Shown: positions 7,774 to 14,226 of the stretch, piece after piece
Numbering within the stretch: position 1 is the first letter of the stretch
Layout of the letters: each line of letters opens with the position of its first letter
Source: Bacteroidota bacterium
GTDB lineage: Bacteria; Bacteroidota; Bacteroidia; Chitinophagales; Chitinophagaceae
Direction: 5' to 3'
DNA: 64,000 nucleotides
Assembly: GCA_947476145.1 (NCBI GenBank)
Contig: CANJPH010000007.1
Coordinates: forward strand, 1-64,000
Made by a program: the position numbers and the translations under genes
The notes under the pieces: model-generated
What the model saw: only the letters and a program-made list of their open reading frames with translations
Told to the model about the DNA's origin: nothing
Databases searched by the model: none

Positions 7774-8445
7774 CTAAAAGGATAAGTTATTGTACAATAC
7801 AAATTGTAGTTGTCCTCTAGTACTATTTTTTTGTGACTGAATTAAATAACCTGTTTCTATTCGGATGTCACTATTAATGGCATAGCCAAGTCCTGCATAA
7901 AACCGGTTGCGATCGAATTTTGAGTTTTTGATATCTACAAACAGCTCGTTAAAAAAAGATCCATACACTGAATTTTTATTCAACCCTTTGCCATTGAATG
8001 GTTTTTGTACTGATAAAAAATACCTAGATCTAAGCCCAAATTCATTAGGAAGAAATCTTTCTTCCAGCCTAACTCTATGCGTTGTATAAAGGTTTTTAAA
8101 ATTTTGCTTGAAAAGGTATTGTTGATAAATACGTTTTTCCTCCAGGTCAGGCTTGTCATTCAACTCATCGGAAAACTTAGTTTGAACATAGGCAGCCCCC
8201 AGCAATACATTGTGGTTTCCAGGTGTTAAGTTATACCCAAGTCCTGCCCTCATGATCAATTGACTGGCTTGTTCTGGAACCTGCTTTAATCGATACTGAA
8301 AATCGGACTGTACATTCCAGCTTTTATTTATTTTTTGATTGCCAAAATAAACAAACCAAGTTCCATCTGAATTGCTTTGGGCATAAGACCCTATGGAGCA
8401 AATCAAAAAAAGACTAGCTATAAAATATCGTATTGAAGACCTCAT
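7774..8445 (-). CDS. DUF2490 outer-membrane-type protein
   Basis: A 223-residue exported protein with a signal peptide (about residues 1-22, ending GSYAQ) and a mature part of alternating polar/hydrophobic strands rich in Tyr, Arg and Phe, ending in an aromatic residue (NNLSF). This matches DUF2490 (PF10677), predicted to be a small beta-barrel. Family blocks such as WNVQSDFQYR and HRVRLEERF are visible. It starts 3 bp after the SulP stop, so it is translationally coupled to the transporter. A barrel between an inner-membrane anion transporter and carbonic anhydrase could serve as an outer-membrane path for anions; this is inference. Confidence 0.8.
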   Translation of the reverse strand: MRSSIRYFIASLFLICSIGSYAQSNSDGTWFVYFGNQKINKSWNVQSDFQYRLKQVPEQASQLIMRAGLGYNLTPGNHNVLLGAAYVQTKFSDELNDKPDLEEKRIYQQYLFKQNFKNLYTTHRVRLEERFLPNEFGLRSRYFLSVQKPFNGKGLNKNSVYGSFFNELFVDIKNSKFDRNRFYAGLGYAINSDIRIETGYLIQSQKNSTRGQLQFVLYNNLSF

Positions 8446-8448
8446 TGA

Positions 8449-9987
8449 TTATGGTTTGTAATTTATTTTCTCTAATACTATGTTCTTTGTTTTTGCATTT
8501 AATTCATAGTCATTGATAATTTCAATTACGTCGTATGCAATAGACTTAGAGTTTGTACAATCAATAATTACCTTACTATTTGCTGGTATTCCATCCAAGG
8601 TAGTAAGCAAGCTTGCTTTATTAAAGAAAGAAACTTCCTCTGCGAGTACTAAATGATGCACCGCTTTTCCATGGTCATCACTAATTATATCTTTTACATG
8701 ATGTGAATTACGATAACTATGTCTTAAGGTGTAAAATATGCCTACTAATATACCCACCGTGATCCCTTTTAATAAATCGGTAGCAATAATCGCAACAATG
8801 GTTGCCACAAACGGTATAAACTGCTCCCATCCTAGCTTATACATTTGTTTAAATAAGCTTGGTTTAGCTAATTTATAGCCCACCATTAATAAGATGGCCG
8901 CCAAAGAAGCTAATGGGATGAGATTTAAAAGTCCCGCTATAAAAATGGCACTAATTAATAAGAATACACCGTGTAAAATGGCAGACATTTTAGTCTTACC
9001 TCCAAAATTAATGTTAGCTGAACTTCTTACAATAACCTGCGTAATTGGCAAGCCTCCAATTAATCCAGATACAATATTACCCAACCCCTGCGCTTTTAAT
9101 TCTCTATTGGTAGGTGTAACTCTTTTATCAGGGTCTAACTTATCAGTCGCTTCAACGCATAATAAAGTTTCTAAACTCGCAACGATCGCAAGTACAATCG
9201 CAATTTTCCATACTTCAAAATTTGTTAGCGCTTTAAAATCCGGGAAAGTAAATTGTCCAAAAAAACTTCCAATGGAATCAGGAACAGGAATGGAAACAAT
9301 TTGTTTCTCGTTCAAACTATAAGGTAAAAACCCTTTTGCATATGCAAGGTTCATACAAATTCCTAAAGCCACCACCACTATAGGACCTTGTATTAATTGA
9401 AATATCTTATGCTTTTTAGTAAGCACCGTATCCCATAAAATTAAGATCGCTAAAGAAATAGCGGCAATAACCAATGCACCTGGTGTGATGAATTCAAATG
9501 CTTTTGAAATTTCAGTAAATGTATTCTGACCATCCGCTTGATTGAAAGCATCATCCCCTATGGCGTCTTTATCCCAACCAATTGCATGCGGAATTTGTTT
9601 TAAAATAATTAATAATCCTATACCTGTTAACATACCCTTGATCACCGAGCTTGGAAAGAAATAAGCAATAAACCCAGCCTTCGCATAGCCTAGTATTAAT
9701 TGTAATATTCCAGCTAATACAACGGCTGTCAAAAATGCTTGGTAAGAACCTCCTAAGGTACTTATAGATGTTAATACAATAACTGCTAACCCTGCAGCAG
9801 GGCCACTCACTCCTAAAGGAGAGCCACTGGCAATACCCACTACAATACCACCCACAATACCTGCAATGATACCTGCAAATAAAGGGGCACCTGATGCCAA
9901 TGCAATACCTAGACATAATGGTACGGCTACAAAGAATACGACGATACTCGCAGGAAGGTCATTTTTTAAGTGTTTAAATAGGCTCAT
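8449..9987 (-). CDS. SulP family anion transporter, probable bicarbonate uptake
   Basis: A 512-residue inner-membrane transporter with about 10-14 hydrophobic segments in two inverted repeats, the SulP signatures GVSGPAAGLAVIV near the N-terminus and GLPITQVIVRSSANINFGGKTKMSA in the second half, and a short C-terminal STAS-like domain from about residue 435 (VIIDCTNSKSIAYDVIEII). SulP proteins carry sulfate, bicarbonate or other anions; the carbonic anhydrase in the same operon favours bicarbonate, most likely coupled to Na+ or H+. It is the first gene of the operon, divergent from a TetR regulator, with its -7 box 26 bases before the ATG. Confidence 0.9.
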   Translation of the reverse strand: MSLFKHLKNDLPASIVVFFVAVPLCLGIALASGAPLFAGIIAGIVGGIVVGIASGSPLGVSGPAAGLAVIVLTSISTLGGSYQAFLTAVVLAGILQLILGYAKAGFIAYFFPSSVIKGMLTGIGLLIILKQIPHAIGWDKDAIGDDAFNQADGQNTFTEISKAFEFITPGALVIAAISLAILILWDTVLTKKHKIFQLIQGPIVVVALGICMNLAYAKGFLPYSLNEKQIVSIPVPDSIGSFFGQFTFPDFKALTNFEVWKIAIVLAIVASLETLLCVEATDKLDPDKRVTPTNRELKAQGLGNIVSGLIGGLPITQVIVRSSANINFGGKTKMSAILHGVFLLISAIFIAGLLNLIPLASLAAILLMVGYKLAKPSLFKQMYKLGWEQFIPFVATIVAIIATDLLKGITVGILVGIFYTLRHSYRNSHHVKDIISDDHGKAVHHLVLAEEVSFFNKASLLTTLDGIPANSKVIIDCTNSKSIAYDVIEIINDYELNAKTKNIVLEKINYKP

Positions 9988-10013
9988 ATGACTTTTAAAT
10001 TTGTTTTACAGGA

Positions 10014-10021
10014 CAAAAGTA
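10014..10021 (-). promoter_or_regulatory. -7 box of the SulP-DUF2490-carbonic anhydrase operon
   Basis: TACTTTTG on the minus strand fits TAnnTTTG and lies 26 bases upstream of the SulP ATG. Its upstream end touches the dyad at 10021-10050, so a repressor bound there would block this promoter. No clear -33 element is visible. Confidence 0.55.
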
Positions 10022-10050
10022 GTAATAATATTTTAAATAATAGTATTACT
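10021..10050. promoter_or_regulatory. Dyad operator, probable TetR-family binding site
   Basis: Two 12-bp arms (10021-10032, AGTAATAATATT; 10039-10050, AATAGTATTACT) form an inverted repeat with one mismatch and a 6-bp AT spacer. It lies between the SulP and tetR -7 boxes, in the position expected for an operator through which the TetR protein represses both genes. Binding is inferred from position and symmetry. Confidence 0.55.
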
Positions 10051-10077
10051 ATCATAAATAATTGTAAAATTATTTAC

Positions 10078-10085
10078 TATTTTTG
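10078..10085 (+). promoter_or_regulatory. -7 box of the tetR gene
   Basis: TATTTTTG matches TAnnTTTG exactly and sits 28 bases before the preferred ATG at 10114. It supports that start over the longer frame beginning at 9988, which would begin upstream of the promoter. Confidence 0.5.
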
Positions 10086-10113
10086 TAAAAATCATTGGGG
10101 CGACCCTTATTTT

Positions 10114-10788
10114 ATGAAATTAGAAGTTCAAATCAAGATGAATTCTTCCCTATACCTAAGGGACCCAGAGCAATCCGATTTAGGGAAAAATATTATTAAA
10201 TACAGTATTGAATTAATACATCAAATTGGTTTTGAGGCTTTTACATTTAAAAAACTAGCCGAGGCCATTGGCACTACTGAAGCAGGGGTGTATAGGTATT
10301 TTGAAAACAAGCATAAACTCTTGGTTTATATTTTATCCTGGTATTGGGGATGGTTGCAATTTCAAATTAATTACCAAACCAATAATATTAAGGACCCCCT
10401 TATAAAATTAAAAAAGGTAATAACAATTCTTTCCACCAATGTAGAAGATGATTTAATGACAGGGCATGTGGACGAGTCAATGCTATATCAAATTGTAATC
10501 GCGGAAAGTTCTAAAGCTTATTTAACCAACCATGTAGGTATAGATAATCAACAAGAATTTTTTAAACCTTATAAGGACTTATGTAATGCAGTAAGCGATA
10601 TTATTTTGGAATGCAATCCAAAATACAAATATCCTCATTCTCTTGCTTCCACCATTATCGAGATGGCGCATTTGCAAAACTTTTTTATGAACCATCTCCC
10701 ATCTTTAACCGATTTTAGTAAGGCTAAAGATGAGTCCTTACTTATTAAATTTCTAGAGGATTTAGTCTTTAAAAGTATATCAAACTAA
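10114..10788 (+). CDS. TetR/AcrR family transcriptional regulator
   Basis: A 224-residue repressor-type protein. The N-terminal helix-turn-helix is clear: IGFEAFTFKKLAEAIGTTEAGVYRYF, followed by ENKHKLL, the usual TetR hinge into the ligand domain. The frame is open from 9988, but that region is the divergent promoter and translates into an atypical leader, so the ATG at 10114 is preferred; another ATG at 10138 is possible. It is divergent from the SulP operon with a dyad operator between them, so it most likely controls that operon and itself. The effector is unknown. Its 3' end overlaps the convergent DUF3050 gene by 4 bp. Confidence 0.85.
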   Translation: MKLEVQIKMNSSLYLRDPEQSDLGKNIIKYSIELIHQIGFEAFTFKKLAEAIGTTEAGVYRYFENKHKLLVYILSWYWGWLQFQINYQTNNIKDPLIKLKKVITILSTNVEDDLMTGHVDESMLYQIVIAESSKAYLTNHVGIDNQQEFFKPYKDLCNAVSDIILECNPKYKYPHSLASTIIEMAHLQNFFMNHLPSLTDFSKAKDESLLIKFLEDLVFKSISN

Positions 10789-11546
10789 GATGCGATAATG
10801 GCATCCCACAATCCAGCACGCACTTCCAATGATTTTATTGATGCCGCCGTTGCTTCTGCCCATTTTTGATCATCCTCGCCGCACAATTCAGCTACCATTT
10901 CTAAAGCCAATTGACTATGGTGACCTCCATCTACTTCAATATGTCTTTCGATATAATATTTAAAAATGGAAACTTTTTCAGGATGTGTTGAATATATTTC
11001 ATTCAAAATTTGTGTAAACATATCTGGGATTAAATCCTCTCTACCAAAAGTGAATACGGCCGCTTTTACATGCAAGGGTGCATTTTGTGCGATTTCAAAT
11101 GTATATTTTAAAAAGGTTTTTACATTCAATGGTAAATTAGCATCTTCAATGCTGTCCTCAATGCTTTTCCCAGCTTTCAGCTGAATGATTAGTGAATTGA
11201 TCTCAGAAGTAGAAGCCCCCATCTGCTCCATGGCTTGTAAATACAATTCAAAATGACTAATTCTATTGCCTGCTTCATCCACATCAGATTCCTCCCCTGT
11301 TACAATCTCATTAATAAGAAACCTAGTATTTGCAGTACCAATGGGTATCCATGGCAAGCTTACACATGTAAGGCCCATTTGCAATGACTTTAACAAGCTC
11401 ATAAAATCCCAAACTGCATAAACATGAAATTCAGTAAAGTTTTTTAAGCCATTAATATCATTAATTTGAGCATAGACCGGATGTGCCAATAGTTTAGCCC
11501 TGGCGTCACTAATTTGATCCTGTAATTGTAAACTTCTAGTATTCAT
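10785..11546 (-). CDS. DUF3050 protein (haem-oxygenase-like fold)
   Basis: A 253-residue cytoplasmic protein matching DUF3050 (PF11251). Characteristic segments include NFTEFHVYAVWDFMSLLKSLQ near residue 36, ANTRFLINEIVTGEESD, and a histidine-rich block RHIEVDGGHHSQLALEM near residue 205. The helical layout with spaced Glu/His residues resembles haem-oxygenase-like di-iron folds, so an oxidase function is possible, but the family has no established role. It is convergent with tetR (4-bp tail overlap) and transcribed alone on the minus strand. Confidence 0.8.
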   Translation of the reverse strand: MNTRSLQLQDQISDARAKLLAHPVYAQINDINGLKNFTEFHVYAVWDFMSLLKSLQMGLTCVSLPWIPIGTANTRFLINEIVTGEESDVDEAGNRISHFELYLQAMEQMGASTSEINSLIIQLKAGKSIEDSIEDANLPLNVKTFLKYTFEIAQNAPLHVKAAVFTFGREDLIPDMFTQILNEIYSTHPEKVSIFKYYIERHIEVDGGHHSQLALEMVAELCGEDDQKWAEATAASIKSLEVRAGLWDAIIAS

Positions 11547-11596
11547 AATTAATATTTAGTCAACATAGCGCAACAATTCATGATGCTATATTGTTA

Positions 11597-11604
11597 TATT
11601 TTTG
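11597..11604 (+). promoter_or_regulatory. -7 box of the alkB-like gene
   Basis: TATTTTTG fits TAnnTTTG and lies 44 bases upstream of the ATG at 11649. The open frame reaches back to 11580, in front of this box, so the downstream ATG is the better start. Confidence 0.45.
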
Positions 11605-11648
11605 CAAAGAAACTAATAAAACATAAGTCCAATAAGTATTTTGTAAAA

Positions 11649-12242
11649 ATGAATGAGAAATTTCCAAATATCATAAATAAAGATGGGGAAGCCAGGTATT
11701 TTGGGAAAATATACACTGATGAACTTATCCATCAAATTTTCGCGGAACTGTCAAACAATATAAGTTGGGCAAATGAAATAGTAGTCATGTTTGGCAAAGA
11801 AATTACCACTAAACGAAAAGTGGCATTTTATGCCGATAAAGGAATTTCCTATACCTACTCCCAAAGGACCAAAATTGCCCTCAATTGGACGCCTGTATTA
11901 GAACAATTAAAACTAGATGTAGAAAAATATACGCAGCAAAAATACAACGCTTGTTTATTAAACTATTATCATAATGGAACAGAGGGAATGGGATGGCATG
12001 CAGATGATGAAAAAGAAATTGTATCCAATAGTTCCATCGCATCAATAAGCCTTGGAGCCGACAGAAAATTTTCGTTCAAGCATAAAGTAACCAAGGAAAC
12101 TGCTTCTATTGTCCTTGAAACTGGGTCCTTATTAGAAATGAAAGGTGCTTTTCAAAAACACTGGCTTCATGCATTACCAAAAACTATGAAAAATCCGGAG
12201 CCAAGAATTAATTTAACATTTAGGCAAATGTTCGTAAAATAG
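11649..12242 (+). CDS. AlkB-like 2-oxoglutarate/Fe(II) dioxygenase
   Basis: A 197-residue DNA/RNA alkylation-repair dioxygenase of the AlkB type, which oxidatively removes methyl groups from bases. The iron and 2-oxoglutarate residues are recognisable: the HxD pair in GMGWHADDE, the distal His in KHWLHALPKT, and the Arg in EPRINLTFRQ, with YNACLLNYYHNG preceding. The frame extends upstream to 11580, but an ATG at 11649 directly gives the family's usual N-terminus. It ends one base before the DUF2256 gene begins, so the two are co-transcribed. Confidence 0.9.
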   Translation: MNEKFPNIINKDGEARYFGKIYTDELIHQIFAELSNNISWANEIVVMFGKEITTKRKVAFYADKGISYTYSQRTKIALNWTPVLEQLKLDVEKYTQQKYNACLLNYYHNGTEGMGWHADDEKEIVSNSSIASISLGADRKFSFKHKVTKETASIVLETGSLLEMKGAFQKHWLHALPKTMKNPEPRINLTFRQMFVK

Positions 12243-12404
12243 ATGAAAAATAAAATCAATAAACCCATTAAAAAAGAGCATCTCCCTTCAAAAATATGTC
12301 TTCATTGTAAAAGACCATTTTCGTGGCGCAAAAAATGGGAACGAAGTTGGGAGGAAGTGAAATATTGTAGTGAGGGATGTAAGAAATTTCGTGTACAACC
12401 TTAA
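12243..12404 (+). CDS. DUF2256 small zinc-finger-like protein
   Basis: A 53-residue protein that starts immediately after the AlkB stop. It carries the complete DUF2256 (PF10013) pattern: [20 protein letters not shown] followed by [12 protein letters not shown], with Cys pairs CxxC and CxxxC that probably bind zinc. The biochemical role is unknown. In many bacteria this gene lies next to photolyase/cryptochrome genes and TIGR03643, and here TIGR03643 is its convergent neighbour with no gap (12404/12405). Confidence 0.9.
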   Translation: MKNKINKPIKKEHLPSKICLHCKRPFSWRKKWERSWEEVKYCSEGCKKFRVQP

Positions 12405-12674
12405 TTACCGCTTACTAATTTTATTCATAGCAATGGTTTTTTGTCTTGAACATTTAAACCGCTTCATATCGGCACTTCTTTTCATTAAATGTTTTTGACT
12501 TACTCCACTATTTACTCTTTTACGCCAAAGGTTAAAACTATTTCGTTTTAATTCCTTTCGCATGAGTTTAATCGTATCGGCTTCTGAAAAACCAAACTGT
12601 ATTTGTATGGCTTCAAATGGCGTCCTATCCTCCCAAGCCATCTCTATAATTCTATCAATATCTATTCTTTCCAT
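12405..12674 (-). CDS. TIGR03643 family protein (DUF2805)
   Basis: A small basic protein of 89 residues beginning MERIDIDRIIEMAWEDRTPFEAI, with FGFSEADTIKLMRKELKR and SFNLWRKRVN, the conserved core of TIGR03643/DUF2805. The first half looks like a helix-turn-helix, so nucleic-acid binding is plausible but unproven. Its 5' end overlaps the 3' end of the SOUL gene by 13 bp on the same strand, implying coupling. It meets DUF2256 end to end. Confidence 0.85.
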   Translation of the reverse strand: MERIDIDRIIEMAWEDRTPFEAIQIQFGFSEADTIKLMRKELKRNSFNLWRKRVNSGVSQKHLMKRSADMKRFKCSRQKTIAMNKISKR

Positions 12675-13258
12675 TCTATTGGAATAATGATTTCATTGGT
12701 TCTTCCAAAAAAATCATAAGGTGCATTGTATCCTAAAAAACTATACTCCCCTACCATTTTAATATGCTTGTCTTTTAGCATTTGTTCAAGTTGCTCTTTG
12801 TTGGACTTGATTTTCGCATCCGTTGCATACCCCGAAAAGCTAATGGACGCAACATAAACAGGCTTACTTTGTTGAATATCAATAGATTTATCATTGGGGG
12901 TGGGCAATTCATTATTATTGTACTTTTCCGGCATTACAAAACTCATAGTAGAACCCTTTTCGGTCATATTCATAATCACAGGCGCGGTCATGGAAATTGA
13001 CTGCTTCTGCTCATTACCTCCAAATATATATCTAGCTAATTTTCTAAAGCCATTACTGGCTAAGCCCTTATAATTGGTTGCATTAGAATAGATGGTTGCC
13101 AAGGTAGCCGATGGATAAAACCGGATCTCAAATCGATCTTCTTTTAAGATGACTCTAAATTTTTGTTTTTCCGTTTTTACAGCGTTGACTGCAATAAATG
13201 ATTGAAAAACAATGAATATACCAACTAAAACAAGGCTTATGATAAGTAGTTTCATCAT
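12662..13258 (-). CDS. SOUL family haem-binding protein
   Basis: A 198-residue SOUL/HBP protein with an N-terminal hydrophobic segment (residues 3-25) that is either a signal peptide or a membrane anchor. The family core is clear: FEIRFYPSATLATI, the RKLARYIFGGNEQKQSISMTAPV block, SFVMPEKY, and C-terminal NEIIIPIEW. SOUL proteins bind haem or tetrapyrroles. Two consecutive ATG codons (13258, 13255) are possible starts. It is coupled to TIGR03643 by overlap; in other bacteria SOUL genes often travel with photolyase-associated genes. Confidence 0.9.
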   Translation of the reverse strand: MMKLLIISLVLVGIFIVFQSFIAVNAVKTEKQKFRVILKEDRFEIRFYPSATLATIYSNATNYKGLASNGFRKLARYIFGGNEQKQSISMTAPVIMNMTEKGSTMSFVMPEKYNNNELPTPNDKSIDIQQSKPVYVASISFSGYATDAKIKSNKEQLEQMLKDKHIKMVGEYSFLGYNAPYDFFGRTNEIIIPIEWKE

Positions 13259-13298
13259 GTAGTTTTATTTATAACAATATTATGGGCAATTTGTTTGG

Positions 13299-13610
13299 TT
13301 ATTTAACCCCTGCCTCGCTTTTATACTTCGAAAAATAAACTTTTAAATTTGCCTCTGATTTGTATTTGGTAAAATAAACAGCCCAATCAGCTTCTGACTT
13401 AAAATTGGTCCAATACCAGATTCCGGAATACGGCTTAGACTCGGACTTATACTTGGTCTCATACACTATCATGTCAGCCTCCGATTTGTATTCAGTTACA
13501 TAAATTACCTTGTCAGCTTCGCTTTTGTAAGAAGTTTTATAAACCACCTGTGCTTGAGTGGTGTAGCTGATAAATACAATTACAATGATCAACAAGCTCT
13601 TTAATTTCAT
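13299..13610 (-). CDS. Secreted protein of six 13-residue YKSEA repeats (DUF6150-like)
   Basis: A 103-residue exported protein: signal peptide to about residue 21 (TTQAQ), then six tandem units of about 13 residues with the pattern [VIA]-[VW]-Y-x-[TS]-x-[YF]-K-S-E-[AS]-[DN]-x. Examples are VIYVTEYKSEADM and KVYFSKYKSEAG; the third unit carries a short KPYSG insertion. The regular aromatic/polar alternation predicts stacked beta-strands. It resembles DUF6150-type proteins, whose function is unknown. It is 40 bp upstream of the SOUL gene on the same strand and could share a transcript with it. Confidence 0.75.
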   Translation of the reverse strand: MKLKSLLIIVIVFISYTTQAQVVYKTSYKSEADKVIYVTEYKSEADMIVYETKYKSESKPYSGIWYWTNFKSEADWAVYFTKYKSEANLKVYFSKYKSEAGVK

Positions 13611-13749
13611 AAAATAGGATTTATTAAAGCCTGACCATTGATGCCAGCCAAGCCTTATTTTTAATTGAATGCCCTATGAATATAAGAAATTTCGAAAACA
13701 ATTTGCTACATTACAATACATTTTGATCTAATCACCAAAAACTAATACT

Positions 13750-14226
13750 ATGTCAGCTTTAGGATTTCAAGAAATACTAATCATTTTTTTCGTGGTTGGT
13801 TTAATAGCGATTGTACCTTATGTATTTTATTTGATCGAACTACAAAACACTTTAAAAGAAGTGAAGGAAGAAAATCGAAAAATGAATCCAGGTCAGGTTT
13901 GGTTGTTATTTATTCCTTTATTTTCAATTTATTGGTATTTTGAAGTAGTCAATAAAATAGCGGATTCATTAAAAGCAGAATTTGAAGACAGAAATATTCA
14001 AGTAGATGAAGAAAGACCAGGATTCACCATTGGAAATGTATTATGCATTCTTGGAGCTGTCTCTTTTGGAATAACAGTATTTACCAAGTTGTTTAGTTTT
14101 CTAGCAGTTATTATGTCAATACTTTCTGTCATTGTTGGTATTACTTCCTTTATTTTATTTATTATGTATTGGGTTAAAATAAATGGATACCGCAATAAAT
14201 TAGTAGAAGCTAAAAGAGCTGCGTAA
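13750..14226 (+). CDS. DUF4234-like membrane protein
   Basis: A 158-residue inner-membrane protein with an N-terminal helix (about residues 8-30), a short charged loop (NTLKEVKEENRKMNPGQV), a second helix at WLLFIPLFSIYWYFEVV, and two or three helices after residue 95. The loop-helix block resembles DUF4234-type proteins of Bacteroidota; no enzymatic residues are evident. It is a single plus-strand gene whose last 27 bases overlap the 3' end of the convergent O-antigen-ligase-like gene. Confidence 0.65.
   Translation: MSALGFQEILIIFFVVGLIAIVPYVFYLIELQNTLKEVKEENRKMNPGQVWLLFIPLFSIYWYFEVVNKIADSLKAEFEDRNIQVDEERPGFTIGNVLCILGAVSFGITVFTKLFSFLAVIMSILSVIVGITSFILFIMYWVKINGYRNKLVEAKRAA

Noticed and set aside
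8894..9322. 142-codon plus-strand ORF opposite the SulP gene
   Set aside because: Lies fully inside a strongly supported transporter gene on the other strand and has no domain character.
9988..10113. Upstream extension of the TetR reading frame
   Set aside because: It covers the divergent promoter and operator, and its translation is AT-driven with no family similarity.
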